A DNA stretch of 19,952 nt from Blastocatellia bacterium (GTDB lineage Bacteria > Acidobacteriota > Blastocatellia > Pyrinomonadales > Pyrinomonadaceae), in assembly GCA_003175865.1 (NCBI GenBank), contig PSRF01000356.1, positions 1-19,952 on the forward strand. The letters run 5' to 3'. Shown piece by piece: positions 1-8,125 of this stretch. How positions within the stretch are numbered: the stretch's first letter is position 1; each line of letters begins with the position of its first letter. Below the pieces are notes generated by a model that searched no databases, was not told the DNA's origin, and saw nothing but the letters and a program-made list of their open reading frames with translations. The position numbers were made by a program, and so were the translations under genes.

Positions 1-752
1 TCCGGGATTTGAATGTGTTTGATCAGTTGTTTCCCGAGATGAAGAGCCTGATCGATGTTCCGCAGGATCCGGACTGGCATCCAGAGGGAGACGTCTTTGT
101 TCATACGCAACTCGTTGTGGATTGTGCACGTGAGCTCATTGATGATTTGTCGTATCCACGCCAGGTGACAGTAATGCTGGCAGCGCTGTGTCACGATTTC
201 GGGAAACCACCAACTACAGAATTTCTCGAAGGGCATTGGCGCTCACGCGGGCACGAAGAAGCGGGTGTTGCACCTACGATTAGTTTTCTCGATCGGCTTA
301 ACGTTCACACGATCGAAGGATACGACGTCCGTTCGCAAGTCGTCGCACTTGTGCGAGAGCATTTAAAGCCGGGAGAGTTCTACAAAAAGCGTGACGAGGT
401 GGGTGAGGGAGCCTTCCGAAGACTCGCGAGGAGGTGTGAACCTGACCTGCTATACCGAGTCGCGAAAGCTGACTCGCTTGGCCGAAATGCAGAGTGGGTG
501 CCGCGTGAGAAGTGGTACGAGGCTGAACCGCAAGAATGGTTTATCGACAAAGTGCGTGCATTGGAAATAGAGCGAAGTGCGCCACCTCCGATTCTGTTAG
601 GCCGTCATCTGTTGGAGATGGGTCTTACGCCTGGCCCACGGGTCGGTGAGATCACGCGCTTGGTTTACGAGATGCAGCTTGACGGACGAGTTCGAGATCT
701 GGAGGATGCGAAGAAGGAGGCCCAGCGTTTGGTTGCGGAAAGAAGTGACTAG
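1..752 (+). CDS. HD-domain protein, CCA tRNA nucleotidyltransferase-like (5' partial)
   Basis: The reading frame is open to the window edge, and the first possible start is only a TTG at position 9, so the N-terminus probably lies outside. The visible part (about 247 residues from that TTG) carries an HD metal-dependent phosphohydrolase domain: H32 in the WHPEGDVFVHT segment, the H62-D63 pair in LCHDFGKP, and H82 in GHEE. The C-terminal stretch LLGRHLLEMGLTPGP resembles the body/tail of bacterial CCA-adding enzymes and related poly(A) polymerase-like proteins. In that family an N-terminal nucleotidyltransferase head adds or repairs the tRNA 3' CCA, and the HD part has phosphatase/phosphodiesterase activity. 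Whether a head domain is present cannot be seen here, so a stand-alone HD hydrolase is the alternative. It converges on the polyamine operon, with only 38 bp between stop codons and no obvious hairpin. Confidence 0.75.
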   Translation, partial: RDLNVFDQLFPEMKSLIDVPQDPDWHPEGDVFVHTQLVVDCARELIDDLSYPRQVTVMLAALCHDFGKPPTTEFLEGHWRSRGHEEAGVAPTISFLDRLNVHTIEGYDVRSQVVALVREHLKPGEFYKKRDEVGEGAFRRLARRCEPDLLYRVAKADSLGRNAEWVPREKWYEAEPQEWFIDKVRALEIERSAPPPILLGRHLLEMGLTPGPRVGEITRLVYEMQLDGRVRDLEDAKKEAQRLVAERSD

Positions 753-790
753 GTTAGTTGAGTGTTGCGGAACTTAAGACAAGCCGAAGC

Positions 791-1855
791 TTATCGGACA
801 TTTGGTTGTTGTTGAGTGAGGCAATGAATTGTTCCCATGCCCCAGACCAATGGTTCGCAGTTGATTGGGACGACGCGCCGCGTGGGAAACAGCGATTGCA
901 GTGTTGCGACTGCGCGTTCATCGTTTATGTGACCAAACACTGGTGCAAGTACAACCTTGTTGCCGATGTAGAAGTTCGCGTAGCTTGCAGGTAATCGATC
1001 AAGATTGCGCTTGTTTGTGCTGGTGCCGCCAACAACCCCGGGCATTGGTAGTGTAACGATGTCGAAACCGCGGCCCGAAATGTCCGTCATCGAACGCAGT
1101 CGGGAAAGGTTATCTTGTAGTAGTTGGTAGTTTGCGTCTGACGGGTCGTCCTCAATCACGGTCACAATCACGTTTGGTTCGACAAACCGTGCAATGTCAT
1201 CGATGTGTCCGTCAGTATCATCACCAACAATACCGTCACCAAGCCACAAGACCTTTTCCACACCGAGAAAGTCCTTCAAGTATTGTTCGATCTCCGTTCG
1301 GCTTAACTGTGGATTGCGATTGGGATTGAGTAAACACTGTTCAGTGGTGAGCACGCACCCGGCCCCGTTGACTTCGATCGATCCACCTTCCATTACTATG
1401 CGAGGTTCAAAGCGACGGACCTCGAGCACCGTTTCCAACAGTTGCGGAATGCGGTCATCGCGTTTCAGTTCTTCATATTTGTCGCCCCAGGCGTTGAATA
1501 TCCAATCGTTAAAAGCCAACTCTCCGTCGTCGCTGATTAGGAAGTTTGGACCATAATCGCGAACCCATGAGTCAACAGTTGGGATTTGATGAAAGACGAT
1601 ATTCTTCGCGCTCTCAAAAACGCACTGATTGCGCACCTTTGCTTCGGCCTCGGTATCATCGACCATCAGATGCACCTCTTCACCAGGCGTGAGTGCCGCC
1701 ATCATCTTAAGAAATATTGATTGAGCCAGTTCAACTCGATCCGGCCAGGTCTCGGGGTCTTTGGGCCAGGTTAGCCAGGTCGCTGAATGAGGATGCCACT
1801 CGGCGGGCATCCTAAAAGCAAGTTCCGCTGGTGTCGGTTCTTTAGTTTCTGCCAT
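791..1855 (-). CDS. aguA: Agmatine deiminase
   Basis: Agmatine deiminase (peptidyl-arginine-deiminase-like fold) hydrolyses agmatine to N-carbamoylputrescine and ammonia in the cytoplasm. The 354-residue product has the family hallmarks: an N-terminal MPAEWHPHSATWLTWP segment, EGGSIEVNG (about 156-164), DGHIDD with the catalytic His (about 217), and the C-terminal GMGTIHCLTQQQP carrying nucleophile C345. Length is normal for the family. I chose the ATG at 1855 over the TTG one codon upstream because it gives the usual MAE start. The start overlaps the end of the small membrane protein gene by 14 bp, which suggests translational coupling; no good Shine-Dalgarno is visible. With aguB two genes upstream on the same strand it completes the agmatine-to-putrescine route. 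Confidence 0.95.
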   Translation of the reverse strand: MAETKEPTPAELAFRMPAEWHPHSATWLTWPKDPETWPDRVELAQSIFLKMMAALTPGEEVHLMVDDTEAEAKVRNQCVFESAKNIVFHQIPTVDSWVRDYGPNFLISDDGELAFNDWIFNAWGDKYEELKRDDRIPQLLETVLEVRRFEPRIVMEGGSIEVNGAGCVLTTEQCLLNPNRNPQLSRTEIEQYLKDFLGVEKVLWLGDGIVGDDTDGHIDDIARFVEPNVIVTVIEDDPSDANYQLLQDNLSRLRSMTDISGRGFDIVTLPMPGVVGGTSTNKRNLDRLPASYANFYIGNKVVLAPVFGHINDERAVATLQSLFPTRRVVPINCEPLVWGMGTIHCLTQQQPNVR

Positions 1856-2111
1856 CAAGAATTTCGGAGGGGTGCTTGAAGTGTCGATAGATTCCGAGGA
1901 GGCTTATGAAGATCCAAAATACTTCAATAATAAAGGCAGATAAGTTGAAATTGGCTACGAGCGAGATGACGATCATGGCGGCGCCGATTGCATTAAGCAG
2001 TGAGTACATGAGTCCGCTAATGCTGAGCCGGTTTAACTGGAGTAGCAGGTAAGCCACCATCAACAACACAACGCCGATGTTCCCGATGAAGTCAAGAATT
2101 CCGTATTTCAT
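1842..2111 (-). CDS. Small integral membrane protein, CBU_0592-like family
   Basis: This 89-residue hydrophobic protein starts at an ATG one base after the aguB stop codon, and its last 14 bp overlap aguA. It therefore lies inside the polyamine operon. It has about three membrane segments: residues 5-24 (ILDFIGNIGVVLLMVAYLLLQ), about 28-46, and about 53-75 (IIEVFWIFISLLGIYRHF). The pattern (G-x-hydrophobic, AYLLLQLNRLS, Y-LLN-IGA) fits the small CBU_0592-like membrane family, whose function I do not know. The frame remains open upstream into aguB, but the ATG at 2111 gives a normal family length. A role in polyamine export or sensing can only be guessed from position. Confidence 0.8.
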   Translation of the reverse strand: MKYGILDFIGNIGVVLLMVAYLLLQLNRLSISGLMYSLLNAIGAAMIVISLVANFNLSAFIIEVFWIFISLLGIYRHFKHPSEILDGRN

Positions 2112-2112
2112 G

Positions 2113-2994
2113 CTATTCACCGTAACGAAGGCGCAGACCATCGTATGCGTCAATCCTGCGATCGCGAAGGAAGGGCCAGTTTTGTCTTGTCTCGTCAATT
2201 TTAGACAGGTCGCAATCGACGACCAGAACTTCTTCCCGATCAGCTGAGGCCCTGGCAATTATGCGGCCGAAAGGATCAGCAACAAACGATTGGCCCCAGA
2301 ATGTGAGTTTGCCCTCTTTACCGACACGATTCACCACAGCAACATAGACTCCATTTGCGATGGCATGCGCACGCTGGATAGTCTCCCAGGCTGAATGTTG
2401 CGCTTCATTCATCGATTGTTCTTCATCCGGTAACCATCCGATAGCGGTGGGATAGAAAAGAAATTGCGCTCCCTGCAGTGCAGTCAAACGCGCAGCTTCT
2501 GGAAACCATTGGTCCCAACAGACAAGGGCTCCAACTTTGCCATGGGTTGTGACGTGAGTTTGGAATCCGAGATCTCCTGGCGTGAAGTAAAACTTTTCAT
2601 AGTAAAGAGGGTCGTCAGGAATGTGCATCTTGCGGTACTTGCCGGCAACTTTTCCGGTTGCATCGATGATGACCGCGGTATTGTGATAAACGCCGGCGGC
2701 ACGCTTTTCAAATAACGACGCGATCACGACAACTTTCTTTTGTTTCGCAATCTTGCCGACTGCATCAGTTGAGGGTCCCGGAATCGTTTCCGCAAGCTTG
2801 AATAGCTCAATATCCTCCGTTTGACAGAAATACTGTGAGCGAAACAGTTCCTGTAAACAGACTATCTTTGCCCCTCGTTTAGCAGCATCCGAGATTCCGT
2901 CGATAGCTTTTTTCAGGTTGCTCTCGGGCTTTTGATCGCAAGTCATCTGAACGAGACCAACTGTGGTGCTGTTTCCATTCTTTTTCGCTGGCAT
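2113..2994 (-). CDS. aguB: N-carbamoylputrescine amidase
   Basis: This nitrilase-superfamily amidohydrolase converts N-carbamoylputrescine to putrescine, CO2 and ammonia. The 293-residue product carries the Glu-Lys-Cys triad: E49 in CLQELF, K122 in YRKMHIPDD, and C159 in LVCWDQWFPEAARL. The CWDQWFPE and YPTAIGW segments are characteristic of AguB rather than generic nitrilases. The frame continues upstream of 2994, but the ATG there gives the family length, and the upstream extension (which crosses the start of the divergent acyl-CoA dehydrogenase gene) has no family resemblance. No Shine-Dalgarno precedes the ATG; a TATACT box lies 7 bp upstream, which hints at a leaderless transcript. First gene of the operon with the membrane protein and aguA. 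Confidence 0.95.
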   Translation of the reverse strand: MPAKKNGNSTTVGLVQMTCDQKPESNLKKAIDGISDAAKRGAKIVCLQELFRSQYFCQTEDIELFKLAETIPGPSTDAVGKIAKQKKVVVIASLFEKRAAGVYHNTAVIIDATGKVAGKYRKMHIPDDPLYYEKFYFTPGDLGFQTHVTTHGKVGALVCWDQWFPEAARLTALQGAQFLFYPTAIGWLPDEEQSMNEAQHSAWETIQRAHAIANGVYVAVVNRVGKEGKLTFWGQSFVADPFGRIIARASADREEVLVVDCDLSKIDETRQNWPFLRDRRIDAYDGLRLRYGE

Positions 2995-3001
2995 GGAGCG
3001 C

Positions 3002-3007
3002 AGTATA
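3002..3007 (-). promoter_or_regulatory. Putative -10 box of a leaderless aguB promoter
   Basis: TATACT (5 of 6 matches to TATAAT) reads toward aguB and ends 7 bases before its ATG, so transcription would begin at or next to the start codon. No convincing -35 box lies 16-18 bp upstream. Inferred from position and from the lack of a Shine-Dalgarno. Confidence 0.4.
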
Positions 3008-3114
3008 GCAAAGCGTTTTATCCAACCGGAATCTGGCGCTGTTTGGACTTTGCGAGTTGGAGTTGAGTAAGATGTGCGGTCATTTTTAGAACGTAACTGA
3101 AGAGAGTAAACACA

Positions 3115-4317
3115 ATGATCGATTTTGAATTTACCGATGACCATAAAGCTCTTGTGCAGACAGTGCGGGAATTTGCGCGCAATGAAGTGGGACCACATAT
3201 CAAAGAATGGGATGAGAAACAGCAGTTTAATCCGGCAATCCTCAAGAAAATGGCCGAGCTGAATCTACTGGGAGTATGTATTCCAGAGGAATACGGTGGT
3301 GCGGGATTCGACTACATTTCCCTGGGCCTTGTGTGTGAGGAACTCGAGGCTGTCGACACCTTTCTACGAGTCATCATGTCAGTTCATACTGGGCTGAACT
3401 CGCTGACCTTGTTGACCTGGGGAACGGAGGAACAGAAGCAGAAGTATTTAGTTCCTCAGGCAAAGGGAGAGAAGTTGGCGACCTATGGTCTAACTGAACC
3501 AGGCGCAGGGTCGGATGTTGTTGGTGCGCGATCTAACGCGCGGCGCGATGGCAACGACTGGATTCTCAATGGGGAAAAGATGTGGATTAGCCTCGCGGAT
3601 ATTGCAGATAATTTTCTGTTTTTCTGCTGGACCGATGAAGAGAAACGACGCAAGCGGGATCACAGTGGGATGTCGTGTTTCATCGTTGAGCGATCAATGA
3701 AGGGTTTTTCTTCGGGCACGATTCATGGAAAGCTGGGAATTCGCGCTGGTAACACTGGCTACTTCTCGCTTGAGGATGTACGAGTGCCACAAGCGAACAT
3801 GGTCGGTGAAGAGGGCGAAGGCTTCAAGATTGCGATGTTTGCACTCGAACAGGGCAGGTACACGGTTGCTGCTGGTGCAACTGGAGTAATTCGAGCATCA
3901 CGGGATGCGTCAGTTGATTATGCCAATACGCGTGAAACGTTCGGGACCAAGATTGCCAACCATCAACTTGTGAAACAGAAGATTGCCGAGATGGAGGCGG
4001 ATTATCAGATGAGTCATTTGCTTTGGCTTCGGGCCGGATATTTGAAGAACACTGGTCAGCCAAACGCGAAAGCGACAAGTTTAGCTAAATGGCAGGCAAC
4101 AACAAGAAGTGAAAAAGCGGCGTCTATGGCGATTGAGGTTCACGGCGCAAATGGTTATTCAAATGATTATCCGGTCGAGCGATATTTGAGAAACTGCAAG
4201 GCGGCAGTGATTTACGAGGGGACAAGAGACATTCACACCTTAATGCAGGCTGACTGGGCGTTGGGTTTGAAAAAAGAGAGAGGGGCTCGAAGAACGTTGC
4301 CCGCTTGGCAGAAGTAG
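3115..4317 (+). CDS. Acyl-CoA dehydrogenase
   Basis: FAD-dependent acyl-CoA dehydrogenase that introduces a trans-2,3 double bond in acyl-CoA thioesters and passes electrons to electron-transfer flavoprotein. The 400-residue protein is full length. The N-terminal helical domain covers roughly 1-120; the middle beta domain contains YGLTEPGAGSD (about 123-133) and the NGEKMWIS segment; the C-terminal helical domain includes the R-FG-KI segment, the EVHGANGYSNDYPVERYLRN signature, and IYEGTRDIHTL with the probable catalytic base E368. The EGTRDIHTL sequence and overall look are near the glutaryl-CoA/cyclohexanecarboxyl-CoA branch, but chain length and substrate cannot be assigned. ATG at 3115 with a weak purine-rich GAAGAGAG upstream. 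Divergent from aguB across 120 bp, and single in its direction. Confidence 0.93.
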   Translation: MIDFEFTDDHKALVQTVREFARNEVGPHIKEWDEKQQFNPAILKKMAELNLLGVCIPEEYGGAGFDYISLGLVCEELEAVDTFLRVIMSVHTGLNSLTLLTWGTEEQKQKYLVPQAKGEKLATYGLTEPGAGSDVVGARSNARRDGNDWILNGEKMWISLADIADNFLFFCWTDEEKRRKRDHSGMSCFIVERSMKGFSSGTIHGKLGIRAGNTGYFSLEDVRVPQANMVGEEGEGFKIAMFALEQGRYTVAAGATGVIRASRDASVDYANTRETFGTKIANHQLVKQKIAEMEADYQMSHLLWLRAGYLKNTGQPNAKATSLAKWQATTRSEKAASMAIEVHGANGYSNDYPVERYLRNCKAAVIYEGTRDIHTLMQADWALGLKKERGARRTLPAWQK

Positions 4318-4348
4318 CCGTGCGACTACACCTTTCAGAACGTGTAAA

Positions 4349-4380
4349 AGAGCGTCGGCGCATTTTTGCGACGACGCTCT
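4349..4380. terminator. Bidirectional intrinsic terminator between convergent genes
   Basis: A 9-bp perfect stem (AGAGCGTCG at 4349-4357 with CGACGCTCT at 4372-4380) continues, after a single G/A mismatch, into an inner CGC/GCG helix around an ATTTTT loop. On the minus strand it is followed by a short T run (CTCTTTTAC). It lies between the acyl-CoA dehydrogenase stop and the stop of the convergent secreted-protein gene and can serve both. Confidence 0.75.
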
Positions 4381-4405
4381 TGGTGTTTAAAAAGGTAGCT
4401 CAAGT

Positions 4406-6382
4406 CTAGTGTGACAAGAAGACATCCCATGCCCAGCGTCCGACTGAGCCTTCCCTTGTATCTTTAACCTTCGCGCGATACCGAAACTCGTTTCCGTATT
4501 GGTCTACACGTTTGGCTTCCCTGAAATCCAGTTCGATCGCCTTGACGTTCAGTGAAGCCAGACTGAACAGTTCGCCAGGTTCTGACACGCCATTGTGGTT
4601 AACGTCTCGCCACAGACGAAGGCTGGGGAAGATGGCGTCCTGGGTATCTATCTGACCGTCTCCGTTTCCGCCATTAGAAGACTTATCAAACTCCGCGAGT
4701 GCCAGGAATCCATTCTTATTTGGAGCTGCAGGTTGTGAAGTGAGGTCACCGAACAATTCAGCACCGTTATCAATTGTGCCGTTGCCATTTCGGTCCAGCA
4801 CTAACCAGGCATCATCGGAATTCGCTGCCAGCCAGCCAAGACGATCCCTTGTGCCGTTGCTGTTCAGATCAAACTGGACACCATCTGACGGTCCAGTCAT
4901 CGATATCCCATCTCCGTTCACATCGATGACGATCGGAGATCCTCCACAGGTGTCACAGCCAGTGCAGGTGCAAGAGATGAAGTCGTAGTCTCCTCCAAAC
5001 CTCAAACACCGATTTGCAAAGTCAGTGCTGCAACTGCCGGAACTGCCGATTACGCAGCAGCCGGAACTATTAACAGTCATTCCAATTGGGCATGTGCCAT
5101 TGAGGCTTGGGACGGTACAACCGCCCGCGATTACCGGAGGTAAGTTGCACGTGTTGGAGACCGCTTGGGCTGCTCTCCATAGATTTCCACCTGTAACGGT
5201 TGCGCTTGCTGTACCCACGCCAAAGTTTAAGGTGACCGATGCGTTGACCTGACACTCAAACCCAATCAGACAGGACGAGAATGCTACTGCCGCCGCTGAA
5301 GCGCAGGTAACGTTTGTTCCGATGGGTGCAAAAGCCGATTCGAGCTTTTCATCCTTTGCCCCTCTGTGAACGTAAATTTGAAATATGTCGGTTAAAGTGC
5401 CACTGTCATTTGCCGCAAAATTGCTGATTGTGACGTCACACCGCTGGCGGTTGTTTTCGGCGTAGCTGCATTTGGTTGCGAACTTTGCGGTTCCCAAGTG
5501 GTCACCCGACGCGTGGTCCGTGTCGTCCCTGGCGGTCCATAGACCATCTGTTGTAAGACCGGCGAGAGCAACTCCCGGATCAATGCCACCTCCATCAGAT
5601 GACGGATACAGGGAGCTTTCCGATGATTCAAGGGATGTATCTGCGCTATTTAAATCGAGCGAGTCACGTGCTGGTGCTGATGGTGGCTGATCTTCCATTG
5701 CAGGATCGTAGGGCGGACGAGTTTCGCCCCAAACCCAGTTCAAACCATCTACGATTTGGTCCAAGAACTGTGGACTGCCGATTCCCATTGAACGACCAAG
5801 ATCGTGAAACAGGACCATGGCGCGGTAGCTCCGGGACTTGCCGTCAAGTGATACCTTGACGTCATACAACGTATACGTGCTGACGTCCGAGTACTTACTT
5901 GCTTCAAATTGTAGAACGTCAGAAAAGGTCCACTCTGGATCGAAAATAGTGGAGTAGCTGCCTGAGGTCCAACTCGCTGTGAACGTCACTTGTTCGGGAC
6001 CCTTATTTACTGAGTAGGTGCCGTGGCTTACCGTGACAACCTCGCCTGTTGGCATCGTTATCAATTTCGAATATCGATTCGCCAGGACCTCCTGAATGGG
6101 TCCCGTGTGAAAATTCGTAAACTCAAACCCAATCAGTTGACTTTGTCGCAGTGCAGCTCGCGCCTCTTTGTTTTGCCGCGTGATCGCACTGGCGTGGTAC
6201 CTCACGAGTTTGTCATACGCTTCCCGTATGAGTTTCTCGTGCGGTTCAATCGACTTCTTAATAGTCGCCACAGGCGAACCTGGTTTTTCAGCCTCCTTTC
6301 GCTGGGCGGCCGTTCGTGTTTCTAGAGCTGTAAGAAGCACCACCAGGCAAGTGGCAAACGCTAGAGAATATTTACTATGCAT
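4406..6382 (-). CDS. Secreted Cys-rich protein with C-terminal calcium-loop (EF-hand-like) repeats
   Basis: A 658-residue exported protein of unknown function. Residues about 5-26 form a signal peptide ending near TRTAA. Residues 40-230 look globular, with no family I recognise. Residues 230-270 are low complexity (P, S, D). All 16 cysteines of the mature chain fall between residues 305 and 479, ending in [13 protein letters not shown]. The C-terminal module (about 481-645) begins [13 protein letters not shown] and holds five Dx[ND]x[DN]G-type loops: DVNGDG (487), DLNSNG (505), DRNGNG (530), a loop around [10 protein letters not shown] (570-579), and DVNHNG (593). These resemble dockerin/EF-hand or thrombospondin-3-like calcium sites. 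The start ATG has a GGAG Shine-Dalgarno overlapping the stop codon of the DsbA-like gene, 9 bp upstream, so the two are probably translationally coupled. Confidence 0.85.
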   Translation of the reverse strand: MHSKYSLAFATCLVVLLTALETRTAAQRKEAEKPGSPVATIKKSIEPHEKLIREAYDKLVRYHASAITRQNKEARAALRQSQLIGFEFTNFHTGPIQEVLANRYSKLITMPTGEVVTVSHGTYSVNKGPEQVTFTASWTSGSYSTIFDPEWTFSDVLQFEASKYSDVSTYTLYDVKVSLDGKSRSYRAMVLFHDLGRSMGIGSPQFLDQIVDGLNWVWGETRPPYDPAMEDQPPSAPARDSLDLNSADTSLESSESSLYPSSDGGGIDPGVALAGLTTDGLWTARDDTDHASGDHLGTAKFATKCSYAENNRQRCDVTISNFAANDSGTLTDIFQIYVHRGAKDEKLESAFAPIGTNVTCASAAAVAFSSCLIGFECQVNASVTLNFGVGTASATVTGGNLWRAAQAVSNTCNLPPVIAGGCTVPSLNGTCPIGMTVNSSGCCVIGSSGSCSTDFANRCLRFGGDYDFISCTCTGCDTCGGSPIVIDVNGDGISMTGPSDGVQFDLNSNGTRDRLGWLAANSDDAWLVLDRNGNGTIDNGAELFGDLTSQPAAPNKNGFLALAEFDKSSNGGNGDGQIDTQDAIFPSLRLWRDVNHNGVSEPGELFSLASLNVKAIELDFREAKRVDQYGNEFRYRAKVKDTREGSVGRWAWDVFLSH

Positions 6383-6391
6383 GAGGATCTC

Positions 6392-7471
6392 CTACTTAGT
6401 TGAGGACGGTGTTGAGGTCAGTTGACTTAGCTTGCGATCGACGATTTGTTTGAACTCTGCGAGGCTGATAGCTCCATTAACAATTTCATCACCGATGACA
6501 AAGCTGGGTGTGCTCTCTATCCCTAGAAGCTTCGCATTCTCCAGGTCTTTGGCGATTGCGACTTGAGGACGAACAGATTTGGAGCATTCACTGAATTTTG
6601 AAAGATTCAGACCAAGGTTCGTTGCGATTAATTCGAGGCTGTTCTTTGAAACTTCGCTGGAGGCGAAAATTGCATCATGAAATTGCCAGAACCGTTCTTG
6701 CTCACTAGCACAGTACGCGCCCTCAGCAGCCAGATGAGAGTTTGCATGGCTTTCAATCGGTAGGTATTTGAATACCACACGGACTCGCTGAGCATATTCA
6801 TCCAGCAATGCATTGAGAGTAGGCTGCACTTGTCGACAATACGGACACTGGAAGTCGGAGAACTCGACGATTGTTAGTGTCGGTTGACGTGCACCCTTAG
6901 TAGGCGAGAGTCCATCATCCAGTTTGCCTGGTGGGCCAGGCTGTTCAAGGAGCAAAGTGATCTTAGCCTGTTGCTTCAGATCCTCCAGTGCCCTGCGATA
7001 GAGTTTCATTCGCTGTTGACTCTCGAGATCCAGCCTAAGTCTCTCCTTGGCCTCGTGTGGACTCATCATTGACAGCAGGGGTAGATTCTGGACGTATGCC
7101 TCCTCCACCTGAGCCTTCGTCACATTGATACTGCCAACCATAAGTTGTTTGCGGAGATCTTCGACAGAGATGCCCTTTTTTATAGCCTCACGTTCGAGAA
7201 TCTTGGCGGCGATTAGATTCGACAGGGCCGCCTTTCTAAGGGCGTACAACTGCTGGTTCAATGGAAAGATTTGCTGAGCAATCGATTCATCAAGCTCTCT
7301 CAAGGTTACTTTTTCATCGTTCACAATGGCGATAGTAACGTCGGGACTCTGTGCTTTTGCGAGATTGATGGCCAGGATGTAAATGAGAGTGATGAATACG
7401 GTGAGGCTACGAAGGAAGTGTCTCGTGATCTTATTCTGGCTGACAATGAGACGTGAGGATTCGGACGTCAT
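6392..7471 (-). CDS. Exported SurA-N/DsbA-like thiol oxidoreductase
   Basis: A 359-residue protein with three parts. An N-terminal hydrophobic signal or anchor spans residues about 19-39 (ending AINLAKA). A helical region (about 46-175) resembles the SurA N-terminal chaperone domain of peptidyl-prolyl isomerases (VNDEKVTLRELD onward), without a visible parvulin domain. A thioredoxin-fold DsbA/thioredoxin_4 domain (about 195-350) carries the redox motif C209-P-Y-C212 and a cis-Pro loop STPSFVIG (P322). It probably oxidises or isomerises disulfides outside the cytoplasm. I chose the ATG at 7471 because a GGAG lies 6 bases before it; the ATG four codons upstream (7483) has no Shine-Dalgarno. Its partner is the Cys-rich secreted protein that follows after 9 bp, a plausible client. 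Confidence 0.87.
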   Translation of the reverse strand: MTSESSRLIVSQNKITRHFLRSLTVFITLIYILAINLAKAQSPDVTIAIVNDEKVTLRELDESIAQQIFPLNQQLYALRKAALSNLIAAKILEREAIKKGISVEDLRKQLMVGSINVTKAQVEEAYVQNLPLLSMMSPHEAKERLRLDLESQQRMKLYRRALEDLKQQAKITLLLEQPGPPGKLDDGLSPTKGARQPTLTIVEFSDFQCPYCRQVQPTLNALLDEYAQRVRVVFKYLPIESHANSHLAAEGAYCASEQERFWQFHDAIFASSEVSKNSLELIATNLGLNLSKFSECSKSVRPQVAIAKDLENAKLLGIESTPSFVIGDEIVNGAISLAEFKQIVDRKLSQLTSTPSSTK

Positions 7472-7477
7472 ATAGAA

Positions 7478-7481
7478 CTCC
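7478..7481 (-). promoter_or_regulatory. Shine-Dalgarno that selects the 7471 start
   Basis: GGAG, six bases before the second in-frame ATG of the DsbA-like gene, overlaps the first ATG (7483) itself. This argues for initiation at 7471. Confidence 0.6.
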
Positions 7482-7525
7482 ATTTGTGAGGTTATTACGA
7501 CATTGGTTGTTCTTGAGTGCCGCGA

Positions 7526-7554
7526 ACTCTATGCGACTTCATCGATAGAGTCAA
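7526..7554 (-). promoter_or_regulatory. Sigma70-type promoter of the DsbA-like/secreted protein unit
   Basis: On the minus strand TTGACT (7549-7554) is followed, after a 17-bp spacer, by TAGAGT (7526-7531). The expected transcription start is near 7519, giving a 5' UTR of about 48 nt to the 7471 ATG. The match is good at -35 and moderate (4 of 6) at -10. Confidence 0.5.
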
Positions 7555-7597
7555 TGGTGAAGGATTGAACAAAGTGGCTATTGTGTGTCTAAAACGG

Positions 7598-7936
7598 CTA
7601 GTCGCCTTTGGCACTTGGGCCAAATCGTAGTCGATAGGTTGTTGGTGAAGTGCCGAAGCGTGTCTTGAATTGCCTGGCGAAGTACGGACCCGAACCCATT
7701 CCTACTTGAGTTGCAATCTCCTTCACAGAGAGGTAGGTAGTGCGAAGCAGAAACTCGCCTCGCTTCAGTCGCTCTTCCTTTATGTATTGGCTTAGCGTCT
7801 CACCAGTTTCATGCTTGAAGAGGTGGCGGAGGCGTGATGCTGAAAGGCCAACCGACATACCGAGAGCTGCGATGGACAACGATAGAGAGGCCTCGCGTTC
7901 AATCTTTTCTCTAATCGCCACTATTCTGCGGTCCAT
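7598..7936 (-). CDS. AraC-family DNA-binding domain protein (no sensor domain)
   Basis: A 112-residue protein consisting almost only of the AraC/XylS double helix-turn-helix domain. The first HTH lies around LSLSIAALGMSVGLSASRLRHLFKHETGETLSQYI (residues 18-52). The second is around LSVKEIATQVGMGSGPYFARQFKTRFGTSPTTYR (69-102), with the conserved GxxxxxYFxRxFKxxxGxSPxxYR pattern. There is no N-terminal cupin or other effector domain, and an in-frame TAG eight codons upstream of the ATG rules out a longer version. No Shine-Dalgarno is visible. It lies between the methyltransferase and the DsbA-like gene on the same strand, separated from each by more than 100 bp, so its targets are unclear; autoregulation or control of a neighbour is possible. 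Confidence 0.88.
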   Translation of the reverse strand: MDRRIVAIREKIEREASLSLSIAALGMSVGLSASRLRHLFKHETGETLSQYIKEERLKRGEFLLRTTYLSVKEIATQVGMGSGPYFARQFKTRFGTSPTTYRLRFGPSAKGD

Positions 7937-8076
7937 GGTGATGAGGATGGAGGCAAGAAACTAAAAACTCTTGAACAAAGTGAGGAGACGATCACCTTAC
8001 CATCAAGTGCGCGTGAGATTACTCGTTGAATTTTTGTTTGTCTACTACAAAGTGAAATCCTGGCCTACTGAAATAA

Positions 8077-8105
8077 AGAAGGGCGACCGTGATAGTCGCC
8101 CTTCT
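8077..8105 (-). terminator. Intrinsic terminator of the methyltransferase gene
   Basis: Perfect 11-bp stem (AGAAGGGCGAC / GTCGCCCTTCT) with a 7-base loop (8088-8094), 20 bp after the methyltransferase stop. On the minus strand it runs into CTTCTTTATTTC, a T-rich tail. Confidence 0.85.
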
Positions 8106-8125
8106 CAGTGCAAGATACTCGACTA

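Noticed and set aside
758..994. 78-codon plus-strand ORF after the HD gene
   Set aside because: It lies almost entirely opposite the conserved C-terminal end of agmatine deiminase, including the catalytic Cys region, and resembles no family; an antisense shadow.
2113..3198. Longer aguB starting upstream of 2994
   Set aside because: The extra ~68 residues match nothing expected of the family and cross the start codon of the divergent acyl-CoA dehydrogenase gene.
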